Shown: positions 5,385-14,054 of the stretch, in pieces
Position numbering within the stretch: position 1 is the first letter of the stretch
Layout: each line of letters starts with the position of its first letter
From: a virus
Direction: 5' to 3' (one strand)
Virus record (IMG/VR): IMGVR_UViG_3300031553_000017
Span: 1-35,894 of that record
Length of the DNA: 35,894 bases
Program-made: the position numbers and the translations under genes
Notes under the pieces: generated by a model
The model's database searches: none
What the model was told of the DNA's origin: nothing
Seen by the model: only the letters and a program-made list of their open reading frames with translations

Positions 5385-5753
5385 TCAGCTATCCTCCCCA
5401 CGGAGTTTCCCTATTGCGCCCTCGTGGGCACGGAGCGTATCAGCGTGTTCGCGCAGCACCCCGAATAGCTCGCGGTGCGTCTCACGATCCTCCTTGCGCG
5501 TCTCCTCGATAGTGCGCTCGATGCGCTCCAGGCGGGCAACGACATCGAAGGGATTCCGGTGCCGGGCGCCCCGTATGAACATGCCGAAGAAGGCCCCACC
5601 CAGAACGAGCGCCACCGCGACGACCAGAGCGCCGGCGATGTACCATGGGATGCTGATTCCGACATTCGGGATTCCGCTTGCACCTGCGGATACTGCAGCC
5701 AGTGCGCCAAGCGATAGCGCGGATGCAAGCCAGCTACCGTAGATGATCTTCAC
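5385..5753 (-). CDS. holin-like membrane protein, 122 aa
   Basis: The start is GTG 5753 with GAGGAGG upstream and a GTGA overlap with the previous stop. The longer frame to 5825 is arginine-rich and rejected. Two hydrophobic segments lie at about 5-25 (SWLASALSLGALAAVSAG) and 37-60 (YIAGALVVAVALVLGGAFFG). They are followed by a charged coiled-coil tail (RLERIERTIEETRKEDRETH). A two-segment membrane protein just before an endolysin is the usual layout of a phage holin. The family is not identified. Confidence 0.65.
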   Translation of the reverse strand: MKIIYGSWLASALSLGALAAVSAGASGIPNVGISIPWYIAGALVVAVALVLGGAFFGMFIRGARHRNPFDVVARLERIERTIEETRKEDRETHRELFGVLREHADTLRAHEGAIGKLRGEDS

Positions 5754-6040
5754 GACGCCTCCTCGCCCACGCACTTCCAGCCTGCAGGTACGACCGGCAG
5801 CACTCGAAGCTCGCGATTCGGGCACAGCGCCGCCGCTGCTGCCACGACGTCAGGCGTGTATGACGGATGTTCCCGCGTGCAGGTAATCACCGGGCGCATG
5901 TCATCCAGCCGACCGGTATCGTAGTCCGTGCCAGTGTCGGAGAGGAATACAGCCCCGCAGGCGACAAGCGCATCCGATACCTCGCGTCGGTAGCGGCTCT
6001 GTGTCGGCATGTGTTCATGGCCCTCGTACGCGATCCTCAT
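5750..6040 (-). CDS. hypothetical protein, 96 aa
   Basis: This starts at ATG 6040, overlapping the LamG-like gene by 4 nt, and ends in GTGA overlap with the holin-like gene. It has a mixed alpha/beta composition with cysteines at about 28, 54, 73 and 90. No family is recognised. It lies between the tail and lysis genes. Confidence 0.7.
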   Translation of the reverse strand: MRIAYEGHEHMPTQSRYRREVSDALVACGAVFLSDTGTDYDTGRLDDMRPVITCTREHPSYTPDVVAAAAALCPNRELRVLPVVPAGWKCVGEEAS

Positions 6041-6816
6041 GTTGGACCCCCCGCTGTCAGCACTCGGTACGCGTCTGTCCAGGTCGGCGCCGCGGAGCCA
6101 ATTCCGAACGCCGCATCGTTGCGATTGCCAGACTCATCCCTGACGGCCAAACCCGAGCCCGGCCGCATCTGGTAGTAGAATACGGGACCAACCTTGAAGC
6201 GGCGCACGTCCTCGTAGCCACTGGCATAGTACGCGGCAGCCTCTTCGTCTGTCCATGCGGTGCCGTATGCGAAGACCTGGGTTATCTCCTTCGCCTTCCC
6301 AGCGAAACCGAGGTCATTCAATCGTGCATTGAGTACGATTTTGTTGCAGTCCAGCAACGGATCAGGCGGCCCGGTGCCTCCCTGCGTGGTGAACGCGGCG
6401 AACGCACTGCCGTTGACTGAGAAGTAGAAGTCGCCAACACCATGGCCGGAGCCCTCGTACTTCGTCAGAACTAGATTCCACCCCGTAGAGGACCAGTTCG
6501 ATACGGTGACGTACGCGCCATGGTCCCAGCCACCGAGATGGATGCGTAGCTGCAGATTGCTTCTGAGTGAGAGACTCCACCGATCCGACGTGCCGGTACC
6601 GATACCTACGAGGGTACCCTCGCCAAGTCCGCTCGTTTCTCGGAACCAGAATCCCAAGGTCCGGGCCTGATCGCCGCTCCAAAACGCACTGCCTGCGGTT
6701 GCCGCAGCGTAGTCGTCCGTCTCGTCGCAACTAATCCCGTAGAAGAAAGCCTTAGCCGACGAACCAAGGCGGACCGCACGGGTCAACCCGGTGCCGATAC
6801 CCATGAACGGCGGCAT
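6037..6816 (-). CDS. LamG/concanavalin A-like tail protein, 259 aa
   Basis: The start is ATG 6816 (MPPFMGIGTGLTRAVRLGSS), after GGAGAG. The upstream extension to 6957 overlaps the previous gene. Residues about 50-210 follow the order of LamG-like jelly-roll domains: RTLGFWFRETS, a WSLSLRSNLQLRIHLGG strand pair, WNLVLTKYEG, and a final AWTDEEAAAYYASG motif often seen at the end of such domains. These domains bind sugars or proteins. In this position, after the tail-tip protein, it is likely a receptor-binding or baseplate accessory part. Confidence 0.7.
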   Translation of the reverse strand: MPPFMGIGTGLTRAVRLGSSAKAFFYGISCDETDDYAAATAGSAFWSGDQARTLGFWFRETSGLGEGTLVGIGTGTSDRWSLSLRSNLQLRIHLGGWDHGAYVTVSNWSSTGWNLVLTKYEGSGHGVGDFYFSVNGSAFAAFTTQGGTGPPDPLLDCNKIVLNARLNDLGFAGKAKEITQVFAYGTAWTDEEAAAYYASGYEDVRRFKVGPVFYYQMRPGSGLAVRDESGNRNDAAFGIGSAAPTWTDAYRVLTAGGPT

Positions 6817-6817
6817 G

Positions 6818-7153
6818 TCACTCTCCGTTGATCTCGATGACGTGGAGTTGCCCTGCGCTCGCGGCATAGACCTGGAACGAGCCGACGCCGCTGAATGGGA
6901 AATAGACCCACCCGTCTGTAGTCTCGATGGGCATATCGTCCGCATCCGCGGTGCCACTTGCGGCCCACAGGATGTACGCCGTAGACGTTACGGCCTTCAG
7001 CATGAGGCCGAAGTGCGTCGAGCTGGTGAGCGTGACCGCTGCACTCGTGCCGGTTGTGACCTTCTGATGCGTTGGGTAGCCGTAGCCGATGTCTACTACC
7101 CCCTGCATCTCTGCGCTGGGGCCGATGGGCCGCCCGTCAATGCTCGATGCCAT
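6818..7153 (-). CDS. hypothetical virion protein, 111 aa
   Basis: ATG 7153 follows GAGAGGTGG. The protein is serine-, threonine- and valine-rich with alternating hydrophobic residues (TSAAVTLTSSTHFGLMLKAV), suggesting an all-beta fold, and has no cysteines. It stops one base before the LamG-like start. It sits between the tail tip and LamG genes, so a structural role at the tail tip is likely, but no family is recognised. Confidence 0.65.
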   Translation of the reverse strand: MASSIDGRPIGPSAEMQGVVDIGYGYPTHQKVTTGTSAAVTLTSSTHFGLMLKAVTSTAYILWAASGTADADDMPIETTDGWVYFPFSGVGSFQVYAASAGQLHVIEINGE

Positions 7154-7163
7154 GTTCCACCTC

Positions 7164-7346
7164 TCACATCGTGTAAAGCCGCCGGATCAGATTGCCACGC
7201 AGAATCGGCGGGTACGGTAGTACCCCATCCCGAAGGGGCCTGCGTACTGATCGCGCGGCGAACGCCCCGGCTCTACCGAGCCGTTTCGGGGGGTCAAGCC
7301 CCGCGGCGGCGGCTGTTATCCCAACAGTTTCCTCCGGCGCGTCCAC
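7164..7346 (-). CDS. small basic protein, 60 aa (probable)
   Basis: A GTG at 7346 with GGAGGG seven nt upstream gives a 60-residue frame. It overlaps the end of the tail-tip gene by 31 nt and ends 10 nt before the next gene. It is rich in Arg, Ala and Pro (LDPPKRLGRAGAFAARSVRR) with a hydrophobic-basic end (PPILRGNLIRRLYTM). Short proteins of this look occur near tail-tip genes. No family is recognised. The alternative is an untranslated spacer. Confidence 0.45.
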   Translation of the reverse strand: MDAPEETVGITAAAAGLDPPKRLGRAGAFAARSVRRPLRDGVLPYPPILRGNLIRRLYTM

Positions 7347-9829
7347 AGTGCAGCCCTCCACCGCGCTGCGATATCGCCTATCAGATACGCTGTCGTGCCC
7401 CGCACCCGCACGAGAACTGCATCCTCGTTCGTATTGGGGTCCACTATCCCCGGGTCGATCTCCACCGTCACGCGCGAGATGGTGAATGTCTCGCTGTCGA
7501 TGCCGTGCTTGTCGAACGTGGCGATGAACTGCGCCCCAGCCTGCGTCCAGTCATTCCATCCGAGCTGCCCGCGTACCCAGATGCGGGTCGTGAACTCGAC
7601 CTCCAGGCGGGGGTGAAAGGTTGTGGACCCGTCGCGGCAGTACCAGTCGATCATGTCCCGTGCCAGGTGGTCGGCCTCATCAACCGTGTACTCCTCGTCA
7701 AGCTGCTCGACATGCTCGTACAGACCCGTGGTGCCGTCGTCGGCCGCACGGTTGGATACTTCCGTGCTTTCGATCTCGGACTGCTGTGCAAATCGGAGGC
7801 TGGCGCAGTCGACGCGAAGCTCCTCGGCAGTACCCAATATCTGGAAGAGGTCTTCGCCGTCCAGCGTGCTCGTGTTCTGTTGGATCGTCGCGTCGTCGAT
7901 GGTGTATTCCCACTCGTGCTCGGCCTCGATGATGATATCCCGGGCAGATGGCAGATCGCCCGTGTAGACCTCCACGATGGATCGCGCGACCGTAAGAGGC
8001 TTCCAGTTCGCGCCGTCGAGCGCGAAATCGTCGTAGCTCTCTGTCGTCCAGTCGGTCTGCTCGACATACTTGATGGCTAGATAGCCGGTGCCGGGCGCAT
8101 CCAGCCGTGCCTCGGCCCCGATGAAGATGTCATCCCCGTCCGTCGGATAGCCCACGCCCGTTTCATCGTGCTCTACACCTATGCTGCAGATGACGCTTGT
8201 CCCATCGTGCCGATAGAGTGTTACGGTGCCCTCACAGGAATTTGACAGCCACATGGCATAGACGGCGGAGACGGTCTCCGGGAATGTTACGAAGCTCGTC
8301 CCGTTGAGTGTTACTGTCATATCCTCGACGTTGCCACCGCCCATGACATAGACGACGGTGCAGTTCATCGTGTCGTTGGCGTTGGTGGATTTCACCTTGA
8401 TCGCATCAGGATTCGGGCCGCCGTTCTTGGGCTGATTGGTGAAGCCGCCGCCGCTTAGGATGCCATTGGCGATGATCGTGAACCGATCAGTGGTACTCTG
8501 GCTCACCCGCCGGCTAGCGATCAGATTGTTGCCGCCAGTCCTCGACCAGACGGTGATCGCGGGTTTCGTGAGCACGAGGAGATACGGAAGCTCGAAAGTC
8601 TGGACAATGCCATTACCCTGAAACCGTGTTGTCCCGCGCGTCGTCGAGACAGCGTAGACCGCGTTGTAGTACCGATCTGCGTGTCGCCGCACTACCAGGT
8701 CCGACCAGTCGCGTGGCACCCCCTCGGGGTACGGGCAGTAGGTTGACGGACCGCCCGCCTTGGGGTCGATTTCGAACTGGCAGTTGTCGAAGTATGCAGC
8801 CCCTATCCCCCCAAGGTATATCTCGACGCGAGTGTTCGTGGCGATGAATGTGATGGAGAGCCGCTCCCAGGTGCCTGGCGTGCTCACCTCGTCCGTATGT
8901 ACGCCCGAGCCCTTTCCTACCTGCAGGCGGATATCCGTGCTGGCCTCGGCATAGCAGTACACGGACGCGGTGTAGTAGTGGCCCACGACCATCGGCGACG
9001 CATGTCCGCGCCATATCCCCTCGTCGCTACTGTCGCCGACGTGGTGATGCGCGTAGGTGCCCCAGAACGCGTTGCCCTCGAATATCTCTGGCTCATCGGC
9101 CGTCTCGACGATCTCTTGCGTGTTCGGCGTGCCCCATGTTTCCCAGCCGGTGTAGTCGCCGCTCTCGAAGCCGCCGTTGAGATAGTTGCGGTGGCAGCCG
9201 GTGATCTGAGCACCCGACACCAGGTCGATACTCTTGTCAGCCTGGACGATCCACTGCGCACCGGTGACCTCCGCGAGCACGTCCAGCACATATGACGCGG
9301 GCTTGTAGAGGGCGTCCAGTGCGTCGATGGTCGTGTTATGCACCGCGGTCGTAATGGTCCCCTCTGATAGGCCATCGTCGGCGAGATCGTGGGTTCCATC
9401 CATGAACGTGCTCGGTGCGAGAAAGAGGCCGTCGAGGATGGCGCCGACCGTTGTATCCTTCCAATGCCGTCGTACGATCCGTCTGTCGAGCACGGCGGCA
9501 TACGACACGCAGGACACACGATATTCCACTACCTCGTTCGGCTCGCCGCTGCCGAAGTTCGTTGTCTGTGTCAGTTCACGCTCTTCAATCTCGCTGATCA
9601 GGCCGCGCCAGACGGGGGTGCCGGAGGGCTTGTCGAACCTGACCGCCTGGCCGATGACGAGTAGTGGCCGCACGGTGTCCGCATCGCCTATGAGGGTGAA
9701 GTCAAGCGCCCCGCGGCCATTCGCCTCGAATTCCAGCCGCACAGGTGAGCTACCGCTGGAGCGACAATCCAGGTAGCCCGTCACGTCGTTGACTGCATCC
9801 TCTACGTCAGTGTAGAGCTTGAGGCTCAC
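7316..9829 (-). CDS. tail-tip/baseplate protein with inserted carbohydrate-binding-like domain, 837 aa
   Basis: This starts at ATG 9829 in ATGA overlap with the tape measure stop. Residues 1-210 resemble the N-terminal baseplate-hub part of phage tail proteins: an opening beta domain, then TPVWRGLISEIEERE, then SYAAVLDRRIVRRHWKDTTV. From about 215 to 355 there is an inserted jelly-roll of CBM 4/9-like type: NGGFESGDYTGWETWG, then TWERLSITFIATNTRVEIYL and AYFDNCQFE. After it the hub sequence resumes (WSDLVVRRHADRYYNAVYAV). The C-terminal part (about 690-837) looks like the end of the hub domain. The likely role is to join the tail tip to host glycan. There is no recognisable lytic domain. Confidence 0.75.
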   Translation of the reverse strand: MSLKLYTDVEDAVNDVTGYLDCRSSGSSPVRLEFEANGRGALDFTLIGDADTVRPLLVIGQAVRFDKPSGTPVWRGLISEIEERELTQTTNFGSGEPNEVVEYRVSCVSYAAVLDRRIVRRHWKDTTVGAILDGLFLAPSTFMDGTHDLADDGLSEGTITTAVHNTTIDALDALYKPASYVLDVLAEVTGAQWIVQADKSIDLVSGAQITGCHRNYLNGGFESGDYTGWETWGTPNTQEIVETADEPEIFEGNAFWGTYAHHHVGDSSDEGIWRGHASPMVVGHYYTASVYCYAEASTDIRLQVGKGSGVHTDEVSTPGTWERLSITFIATNTRVEIYLGGIGAAYFDNCQFEIDPKAGGPSTYCPYPEGVPRDWSDLVVRRHADRYYNAVYAVSTTRGTTRFQGNGIVQTFELPYLLVLTKPAITVWSRTGGNNLIASRRVSQSTTDRFTIIANGILSGGGFTNQPKNGGPNPDAIKVKSTNANDTMNCTVVYVMGGGNVEDMTVTLNGTSFVTFPETVSAVYAMWLSNSCEGTVTLYRHDGTSVICSIGVEHDETGVGYPTDGDDIFIGAEARLDAPGTGYLAIKYVEQTDWTTESYDDFALDGANWKPLTVARSIVEVYTGDLPSARDIIIEAEHEWEYTIDDATIQQNTSTLDGEDLFQILGTAEELRVDCASLRFAQQSEIESTEVSNRAADDGTTGLYEHVEQLDEEYTVDEADHLARDMIDWYCRDGSTTFHPRLEVEFTTRIWVRGQLGWNDWTQAGAQFIATFDKHGIDSETFTISRVTVEIDPGIVDPNTNEDAVLVRVRGTTAYLIGDIAARWRAALWTRRRKLLG

Positions 9830-12045
9830 GCCGCGCCCCTCCGTGCCAGTTCTCGCGGAAGTCTGTCGGCGACTACGGTAGTGAGCTCATGGCCGTCGAG
9901 GTATAGGTGCACATGGGTCGGAGGCAGCGAGAGTCTATTCAGTGGTATCACCGCTTCCGGTCCACGCTCGCCCACGGTAGCAAGTGTAGGCCGCGTGACG
10001 ATACCACCGTGCTGAAAGTGAAATAGGCCACCAAGGGCGCTCAGGCCGGCGGTGAATCCTGTGAATCCCGACACGAGCCCCGCGGCACCCAGTCCGATGC
10101 GGGCGACGCGCGCCCACTTCCCGCCTGCGCCACCGGGGAGGATGTTCAGCATCGCATTCAGGCCATAGACGACCTGCGAGATGCTGCTGCTGAACAGCCC
10201 CATCTTGGTGTTTACGTCCTGCGTTGTGTCGGCTACGTTCGCCATCGGGATCGTAGCCTTCATCCAAGCTTTGCTGAATTCACGCGTCGTGGCATCAATC
10301 TCGACCGGTGCCCGTAACCCGGTTGTTGCCCCCGGCATTCCGATGATGCTGCGCAGATCATACTCAGGGTACGGGTGGTAGGGCATGAGGCCACGATCCC
10401 TGCCTCTCTGTGGCAGAGGCGGCGGACCAGGTGGAGGCTGCGCCTGCGCGCGTATCTGTCGGAGTGCTACATCGACAGCCTTAGCCCGTAGAGCTGCGTA
10501 GTGTTCTGTAAGCTCTCGCTCCCGCTCAAGTAGTCGCTCGTACTGCGGATCGCGCTGTAGCGTCTGTTCTGTAGCGGCGCGAATGGCCTCTGGAGCCATG
10601 CCCAGCATACGGTACTGAGTCGATGCTCCAACAGCTATACGCTTGGCCGCGATTTCACCCCCGATCAGTCGCAGATCGCGCGCCACCTCTGCCAGGTCCA
10701 GATCGGCCAGGGATTGCTTCGTGCGGTTCAGCGCCTCGTTCGTCTGTCTGATTCGATCTCGCCAGCTGACAAAGCCCGCTGCAAGCGCAGCGATCCCGGC
10801 GATGGCCAGCGTAGCGCCTACTAGAAGCGGATGCGCCGCCAATACTCCGAGCGTCGCAGTAACGCCGGCAATCGCCAGAGCGGCCGGACCCATAGCTGCC
10901 ACAATACCGGCAGCAACGAGAATCAGTTGTTTCGTACCTCGAGAAGCCTCCCCAAGTTTCTGCGCCAGCGTGGTGACAACACCAATGACATGCATTGCCG
11001 CACCGCGCAAACCCGCCTCGCCGAAGCTAATTGCCACGCCCTCGATGACGCTCTTGAGCCTGATAAGTGCGCCCATGAGCCCGCGCATCTGAGTCTCGGC
11101 AACGCTCTGTGCAATACCGCCCGAGTCTCGTAGCTTCTCCGTGAATATCGACAGCGCATCTGCGCCCTGTGCAACGAGGGCCTGCATTGCCGGACCCGCG
11201 CGCAAACCGAACACTTCGATCATCTGCGCTGCGGTAATACCGGACTGCTCTAGTTGACCGATGATGTCTACAAGTGAGCGAAGGTTCCCCTCGGTATCGA
11301 ATGCATTGATACCGAATTGCCTCATCAGCGTAGCGCCCTCCTCCGTAGGATTCGCCAGCTTTGAGAGTGCCCCGCGCAGACTTGTCCCAGCCATGCTGGC
11401 CTGTATGCCGGCATTGCCCATCAGGCCGATTGCTGCTGCGGTTTCCTCAAATGCGACACCCATGCCCGATGCGAGGGGACCGGCGTACTTCATAGCTTCA
11501 CCGAGCTGCTGTAGATTGGTATTGCTGCTGGTGAAAGCCTTAACGAGGACATCATTCACACTGGACAGATCCTCGATGTTTAGCCGATAGCCGGTCAGAA
11601 TATTGCTCGTAATGTCGGCGGCGGATGCGAGATCGAGTTGAGCAGCCGCAGCAAGTTGGAGAGTGCTGGGCATAGCGCCGATGATGCGCTCTGCGTCGAA
11701 GCCAGCCATTGCGAGATAACCCATCGCGTCGGCCGCTTGACTAGCACTGTACTGTGTCGTTCGACCGAGTTCCCTTGCTGTATCCGATAGTGATCCGAAT
11801 TGATCTGCTGTTGCGCCAGTAAGCGCCTGGACGCGGTTCATGGCTTGCTCGAACTTGCCTGCGGCCATGAGGATACCGCCAGCGGCAGCAACCAGCGGCA
11901 GTGTGACACGAGTCGTAAGCGTACGCCCGATAGCTCCGAGCTGCTTACTCATAGTGTCCATGCGCTGAGTGACCTGCTGCATCTTCCGCTCGAAGTCGCG
12001 GACATCGGCCCCGATGCGCACGAACATCTCGGCTATCTGTGCCAC
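9826..12045 (-). CDS. tail tape measure protein, 739 aa
   Basis: This starts at GTG 12045, one base after the gpT stop. The N-terminus VRIGADVRDFERKMQQVTQR and the block ALTGATADQFGSLSDTARELG to GMGVAFEETAAAIGLMGNAGI are the TP901-type (PhageMin_Tail) core. Hydrophobic segments at about 375-430 match the membrane-inserting part. The C-terminus has the common HGGIVTRPTLATVGERGPEA motif. It sets tail length, is chaperoned by gpG/gpGT, and is ejected ahead of DNA. The size is modest, which implies a rather short siphovirus tail. Confidence 0.92.
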   Translation of the reverse strand: MAQIAEMFVRIGADVRDFERKMQQVTQRMDTMSKQLGAIGRTLTTRVTLPLVAAAGGILMAAGKFEQAMNRVQALTGATADQFGSLSDTARELGRTTQYSASQAADAMGYLAMAGFDAERIIGAMPSTLQLAAAAQLDLASAADITSNILTGYRLNIEDLSSVNDVLVKAFTSSNTNLQQLGEAMKYAGPLASGMGVAFEETAAAIGLMGNAGIQASMAGTSLRGALSKLANPTEEGATLMRQFGINAFDTEGNLRSLVDIIGQLEQSGITAAQMIEVFGLRAGPAMQALVAQGADALSIFTEKLRDSGGIAQSVAETQMRGLMGALIRLKSVIEGVAISFGEAGLRGAAMHVIGVVTTLAQKLGEASRGTKQLILVAAGIVAAMGPAALAIAGVTATLGVLAAHPLLVGATLAIAGIAALAAGFVSWRDRIRQTNEALNRTKQSLADLDLAEVARDLRLIGGEIAAKRIAVGASTQYRMLGMAPEAIRAATEQTLQRDPQYERLLERERELTEHYAALRAKAVDVALRQIRAQAQPPPGPPPLPQRGRDRGLMPYHPYPEYDLRSIIGMPGATTGLRAPVEIDATTREFSKAWMKATIPMANVADTTQDVNTKMGLFSSSISQVVYGLNAMLNILPGGAGGKWARVARIGLGAAGLVSGFTGFTAGLSALGGLFHFQHGGIVTRPTLATVGERGPEAVIPLNRLSLPPTHVHLYLDGHELTTVVADRLPRELARRGAA

Positions 12046-12046
12046 G

Positions 12047-12403
12047 TCACGTATCCCTGTTGGGCGGTGGGCCGATACCGAGCGCCTGACCGACCATTGC
12101 GGCGTGTGCCGCCCAGTCCTCTGCTGTCATCGTCTTCTTCGGCTCTGGTTCCTTCGACCACTCGATCAGTACATCTTCTAGCTTCGGCCTCCGCCCTTGG
12201 CCCGACCAGTTCGCCATGAGAACCACATAGCGCAGGTAGGCCATCTCCAGCGGCAGCATGACACGCGCCGGCGGTTCGATCTGATCCAGCAGCACTATCT
12301 CGATCAGGTCGCGCGCTGGATAGCGTCGAAGCACCTCTTGTATGCGCAACCCCGTCTGCGATGCTATTCTGACGGCTGCTCGGCGGATGGGGTTGCGTCG
12401 GAG
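12047..12403 (-). CDS. tail assembly chaperone T part, made by -1 frameshift
   Basis: This frame is open from the slippery site at 12403-12409 to a TGA at 12047-12049. It has no convincing start of its own: the first possible codon is a TTG at 12349 without a ribosome binding site. A -1 shift adds 118 residues (LRRNPIRRAAV... to IGPPPNRDT) to the first 120 of gpG, giving about 238 aa. The T part contains PPARVMLPLEMAYLRYVVLM, like the T domains of lambda-type G-T proteins that recruit the tape measure to tail tube subunits. It sits directly before the tape measure, as expected. Confidence 0.8.
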   Translation of the reverse strand, partial: LRRNPIRRAAVRIASQTGLRIQEVLRRYPARDLIEIVLLDQIEPPARVMLPLEMAYLRYVVLMANWSGQGRRPKLEDVLIEWSKEPEPKKTMTAEDWAAHAAMVGQALGIGPPPNRDT

Positions 12404-12762
12404 TTTTTTGCTGTTCCCTCCTGTGACAGCTGATCCAGCCCGGAAAGCTGTTGAATCCGCAGCGCAAGCCTGTGGAGAACAGCGTTACTATGCTGGCCTA
12501 GCCGCACGGCATCGTCGTCGCGGAACAGTCGTTTGCCAGTCTTCGGATCGACGAGTGACCGGACGACGAGGCGGGCCTTGAAGTTGGTCAGATCGCCCTC
12601 TGTCGGCACGAGCGAATCCGCATCCGTACCCGTCAGTGCGCGCAGGCGGTACAGCTTGTTGCCCCACTCGGGTACGAGTACGTCTTCGTAGCCTACGTCC
12701 TTGGCCTCCATGATGTCCCGGATTCCGCCGTACTCCTGCGTCGTTTCGGTGCTCTCTGCCAT
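12364..12762 (-). CDS. tail assembly chaperone G, 132 aa
   Basis: ATG 12762 gives a 132-aa acidic protein (MAESTETTQEYGGIRDIMEA). The middle (YRLRALTGTDADSLVPTEGD to ARLVVRSLVDPKTGKRLFRDDDA) is the pattern of phage tail assembly chaperones. It follows the tail tube genes and precedes the T frame and tape measure. The last 12 codons are read only when no frameshift occurs. Confidence 0.8.
   Translation of the reverse strand: MAESTETTQEYGGIRDIMEAKDVGYEDVLVPEWGNKLYRLRALTGTDADSLVPTEGDLTNFKARLVVRSLVDPKTGKRLFRDDDAVRLGQHSNAVLHRLALRIQQLSGLDQLSQEGTAKNSDATPSAEQPSE
12403..12409 (-). promoter_or_regulatory. programmed -1 ribosomal frameshift site A AAA AAC
   Basis: On minus the heptamer AAAAAAC lies in the right phase of the gpG frame (GCA AAA AAC). 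The new frame then reads without a stop through the T part. This is a standard X XXY YYZ slip site. Confidence 0.85.
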
Positions 12763-12800
12763 CGCAGATACCTTCCCGGCCCATCGGCCTCATGTGATGA

Positions 12801-13139
12801 TCAGTCTGCGAGCTCCATCGGTTGCCCGCGGAGGTGTTGCATGATGCGCCCGTACAGCGTCCCTTCCAGTATCTCTTCGGGCCAGATGATGTAGCCATCT
12901 TTGCTTCGCCACGAGTGCCCTGCTTCCAGTGTCCGAACCACGAACATGATCGGAGTGGTCGGAGCGTTCACCTGTTCCTCTGGTGTCCGGAAGTCGTCTA
13001 CGACTATCGGATTGTCGAGATCGACATCCTTGCTGAGTGGCCCCAACCGAGACCGCACGTTCTCTTCCGCCTTCCGCAGCGCCTCCTCACGGGTGGCGCA
13101 CTTCGACGCGTGTCTCAGTCCACAGAGTAGTGCCTGCAT
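12801..13139 (-). CDS. hypothetical tail-region protein, 112 aa
   Basis: ATG 13139 opens a protein with two cysteines near the start (MQALLCGLRHASKCATREEA), a helical part, then a beta-like region (TTPIMFVVRTLEAGHSW). It lies between the tail tube and chaperone genes, where many phages have a small unknown gene. No family is recognised. Confidence 0.65.
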   Translation of the reverse strand: MQALLCGLRHASKCATREEALRKAEENVRSRLGPLSKDVDLDNPIVVDDFRTPEEQVNAPTTPIMFVVRTLEAGHSWRSKDGYIIWPEEILEGTLYGRIMQHLRGQPMELAD

Positions 13140-13148
13140 CGTATCTCC

Positions 13149-13595
13149 TTAGCCCCACGTGGGCGCGCCGGTGAACTTCAGGGTGAAGTCAGCGGTGACC
13201 TTCTCGCCGATGCTTGCGCTGACATTGAAGGTCGTGAGGATAGCATCACCGTAGACGGTCGTGCTAGCAGCGTCCGGCCACTGCACGGTATACTCCTGCA
13301 CGGCACTCGCGTCGCCGCTGTCGTGGTTGAACCGGTACAGTAGACCGCCACTGGCGTTCTTGTGTGTAGCATTCGCCGGGAGGAAGTTGATCGTACCGCT
13401 GATCTCACCCGGCTCCTTCAACCCCACCGCGTATGTCCGCCAGCCATCGGTGCAGTCAGCAGCAGTTGTCTCCTTTGCCTCCTGCGATGAGCCGACGCGC
13501 ACATCGATGATAGCGGCTACATCGGTGCCGCCGCTGCCACTTGTCGTTCCCGCGATGAGCTTCAGATCGTCGTTGCCCTTGACTATCTCGCCCAT
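13149..13595 (-). CDS. major tail (tube) protein, 148 aa
   Basis: This is a small beta-rich protein (MGEIVKGNDDLKLIAGTTSG) with the strand pattern of siphovirus tail tube proteins: KEPGEISGTINFLPA, then VQEYTVQWPDAASTT, ending SIGEKVTADFTLKFTG. The closing segment, about insertion and accumulation of fold strands before TGAPTW, is typical of the gpV/TP901 tube family. Many copies would stack to form the tail tube. Neighbours (terminator upstream, G/GT downstream) agree. Confidence 0.8.
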   Translation of the reverse strand: MGEIVKGNDDLKLIAGTTSGSGGTDVAAIIDVRVGSSQEAKETTAADCTDGWRTYAVGLKEPGEISGTINFLPANATHKNASGGLLYRFNHDSGDASAVQEYTVQWPDAASTTVYGDAILTTFNVSASIGEKVTADFTLKFTGAPTWG

Positions 13596-13610
13596 TGGTC
13601 TCGTTCCTTC

Positions 13611-14054
13611 TTAGAGTCCATCGACCCAGACGCGGTATCGGCATACGCCGCGTAGTGTTTCCCCGTCGGGCTCCGGGATTTTCTGATTCATTTCCAGCAG
13701 ACAGGCCCACCTGGTGCCCGCTGCTCCGTCTGGTTTGATGTTCCGCCCGTCGAGTAGCTGACGGATTTGACTGATCCCGCTGTTCACGTCTGTGTAGCGG
13801 TAGTAACCCTCCTTTCCGGCCACCCCGCGGCCCTGAGTTACGAGCTGGATCGTGACCGTGACCTGACTGCCGTACTCGTCCGCGCAGTTGTCGGCCACCT
13901 CGGTCCCGTCACCGATCAGGATGTATGGTGCCGCCGTGTTCTTCCCCAGATTCGCCTTGACCGGGACGGCAGTGCTGTTCAGGGTGACATTGCCCTCCAG
14001 GGCTTCCTTGATCGCCTCCTGCACATCGGCGAGCACGGACACCGGCCCAGGCAT
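13611..14054 (-). CDS. tail terminator / DUF3168-like protein, 147 aa
   Basis: This starts at ATG 14054, overlapping the gp10-like stop by one base. The protein has a helical start (SVLADVQEAIKEALEGN), then a strand with PYILIGDGTEVADNC and a middle VTVTIQLVTQGRG, the order seen in tail completion proteins of the gpU/DUF3168 type. These cap the tail tube and join it to the head. The position just before the tube gene supports this. Confidence 0.7.
   Translation of the reverse strand: MPGPVSVLADVQEAIKEALEGNVTLNSTAVPVKANLGKNTAAPYILIGDGTEVADNCADEYGSQVTVTIQLVTQGRGVAGKEGYYRYTDVNSGISQIRQLLDGRNIKPDGAAGTRWACLLEMNQKIPEPDGETLRGVCRYRVWVDGL

Noticed and set aside
6791-8080. 429-aa plus-strand frame opposite the tail-tip and LamG genes
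   Set aside because: It is antisense to two well-supported minus-strand genes and has no family pattern or ribosome binding site. It is a shadow of GC-rich codons.
12047-12349. Independent gene starting at TTG 12349
   Set aside because: No ribosome binding site, and the frame is open back to a phase-correct slippery site, so a frameshift product is the better reading.
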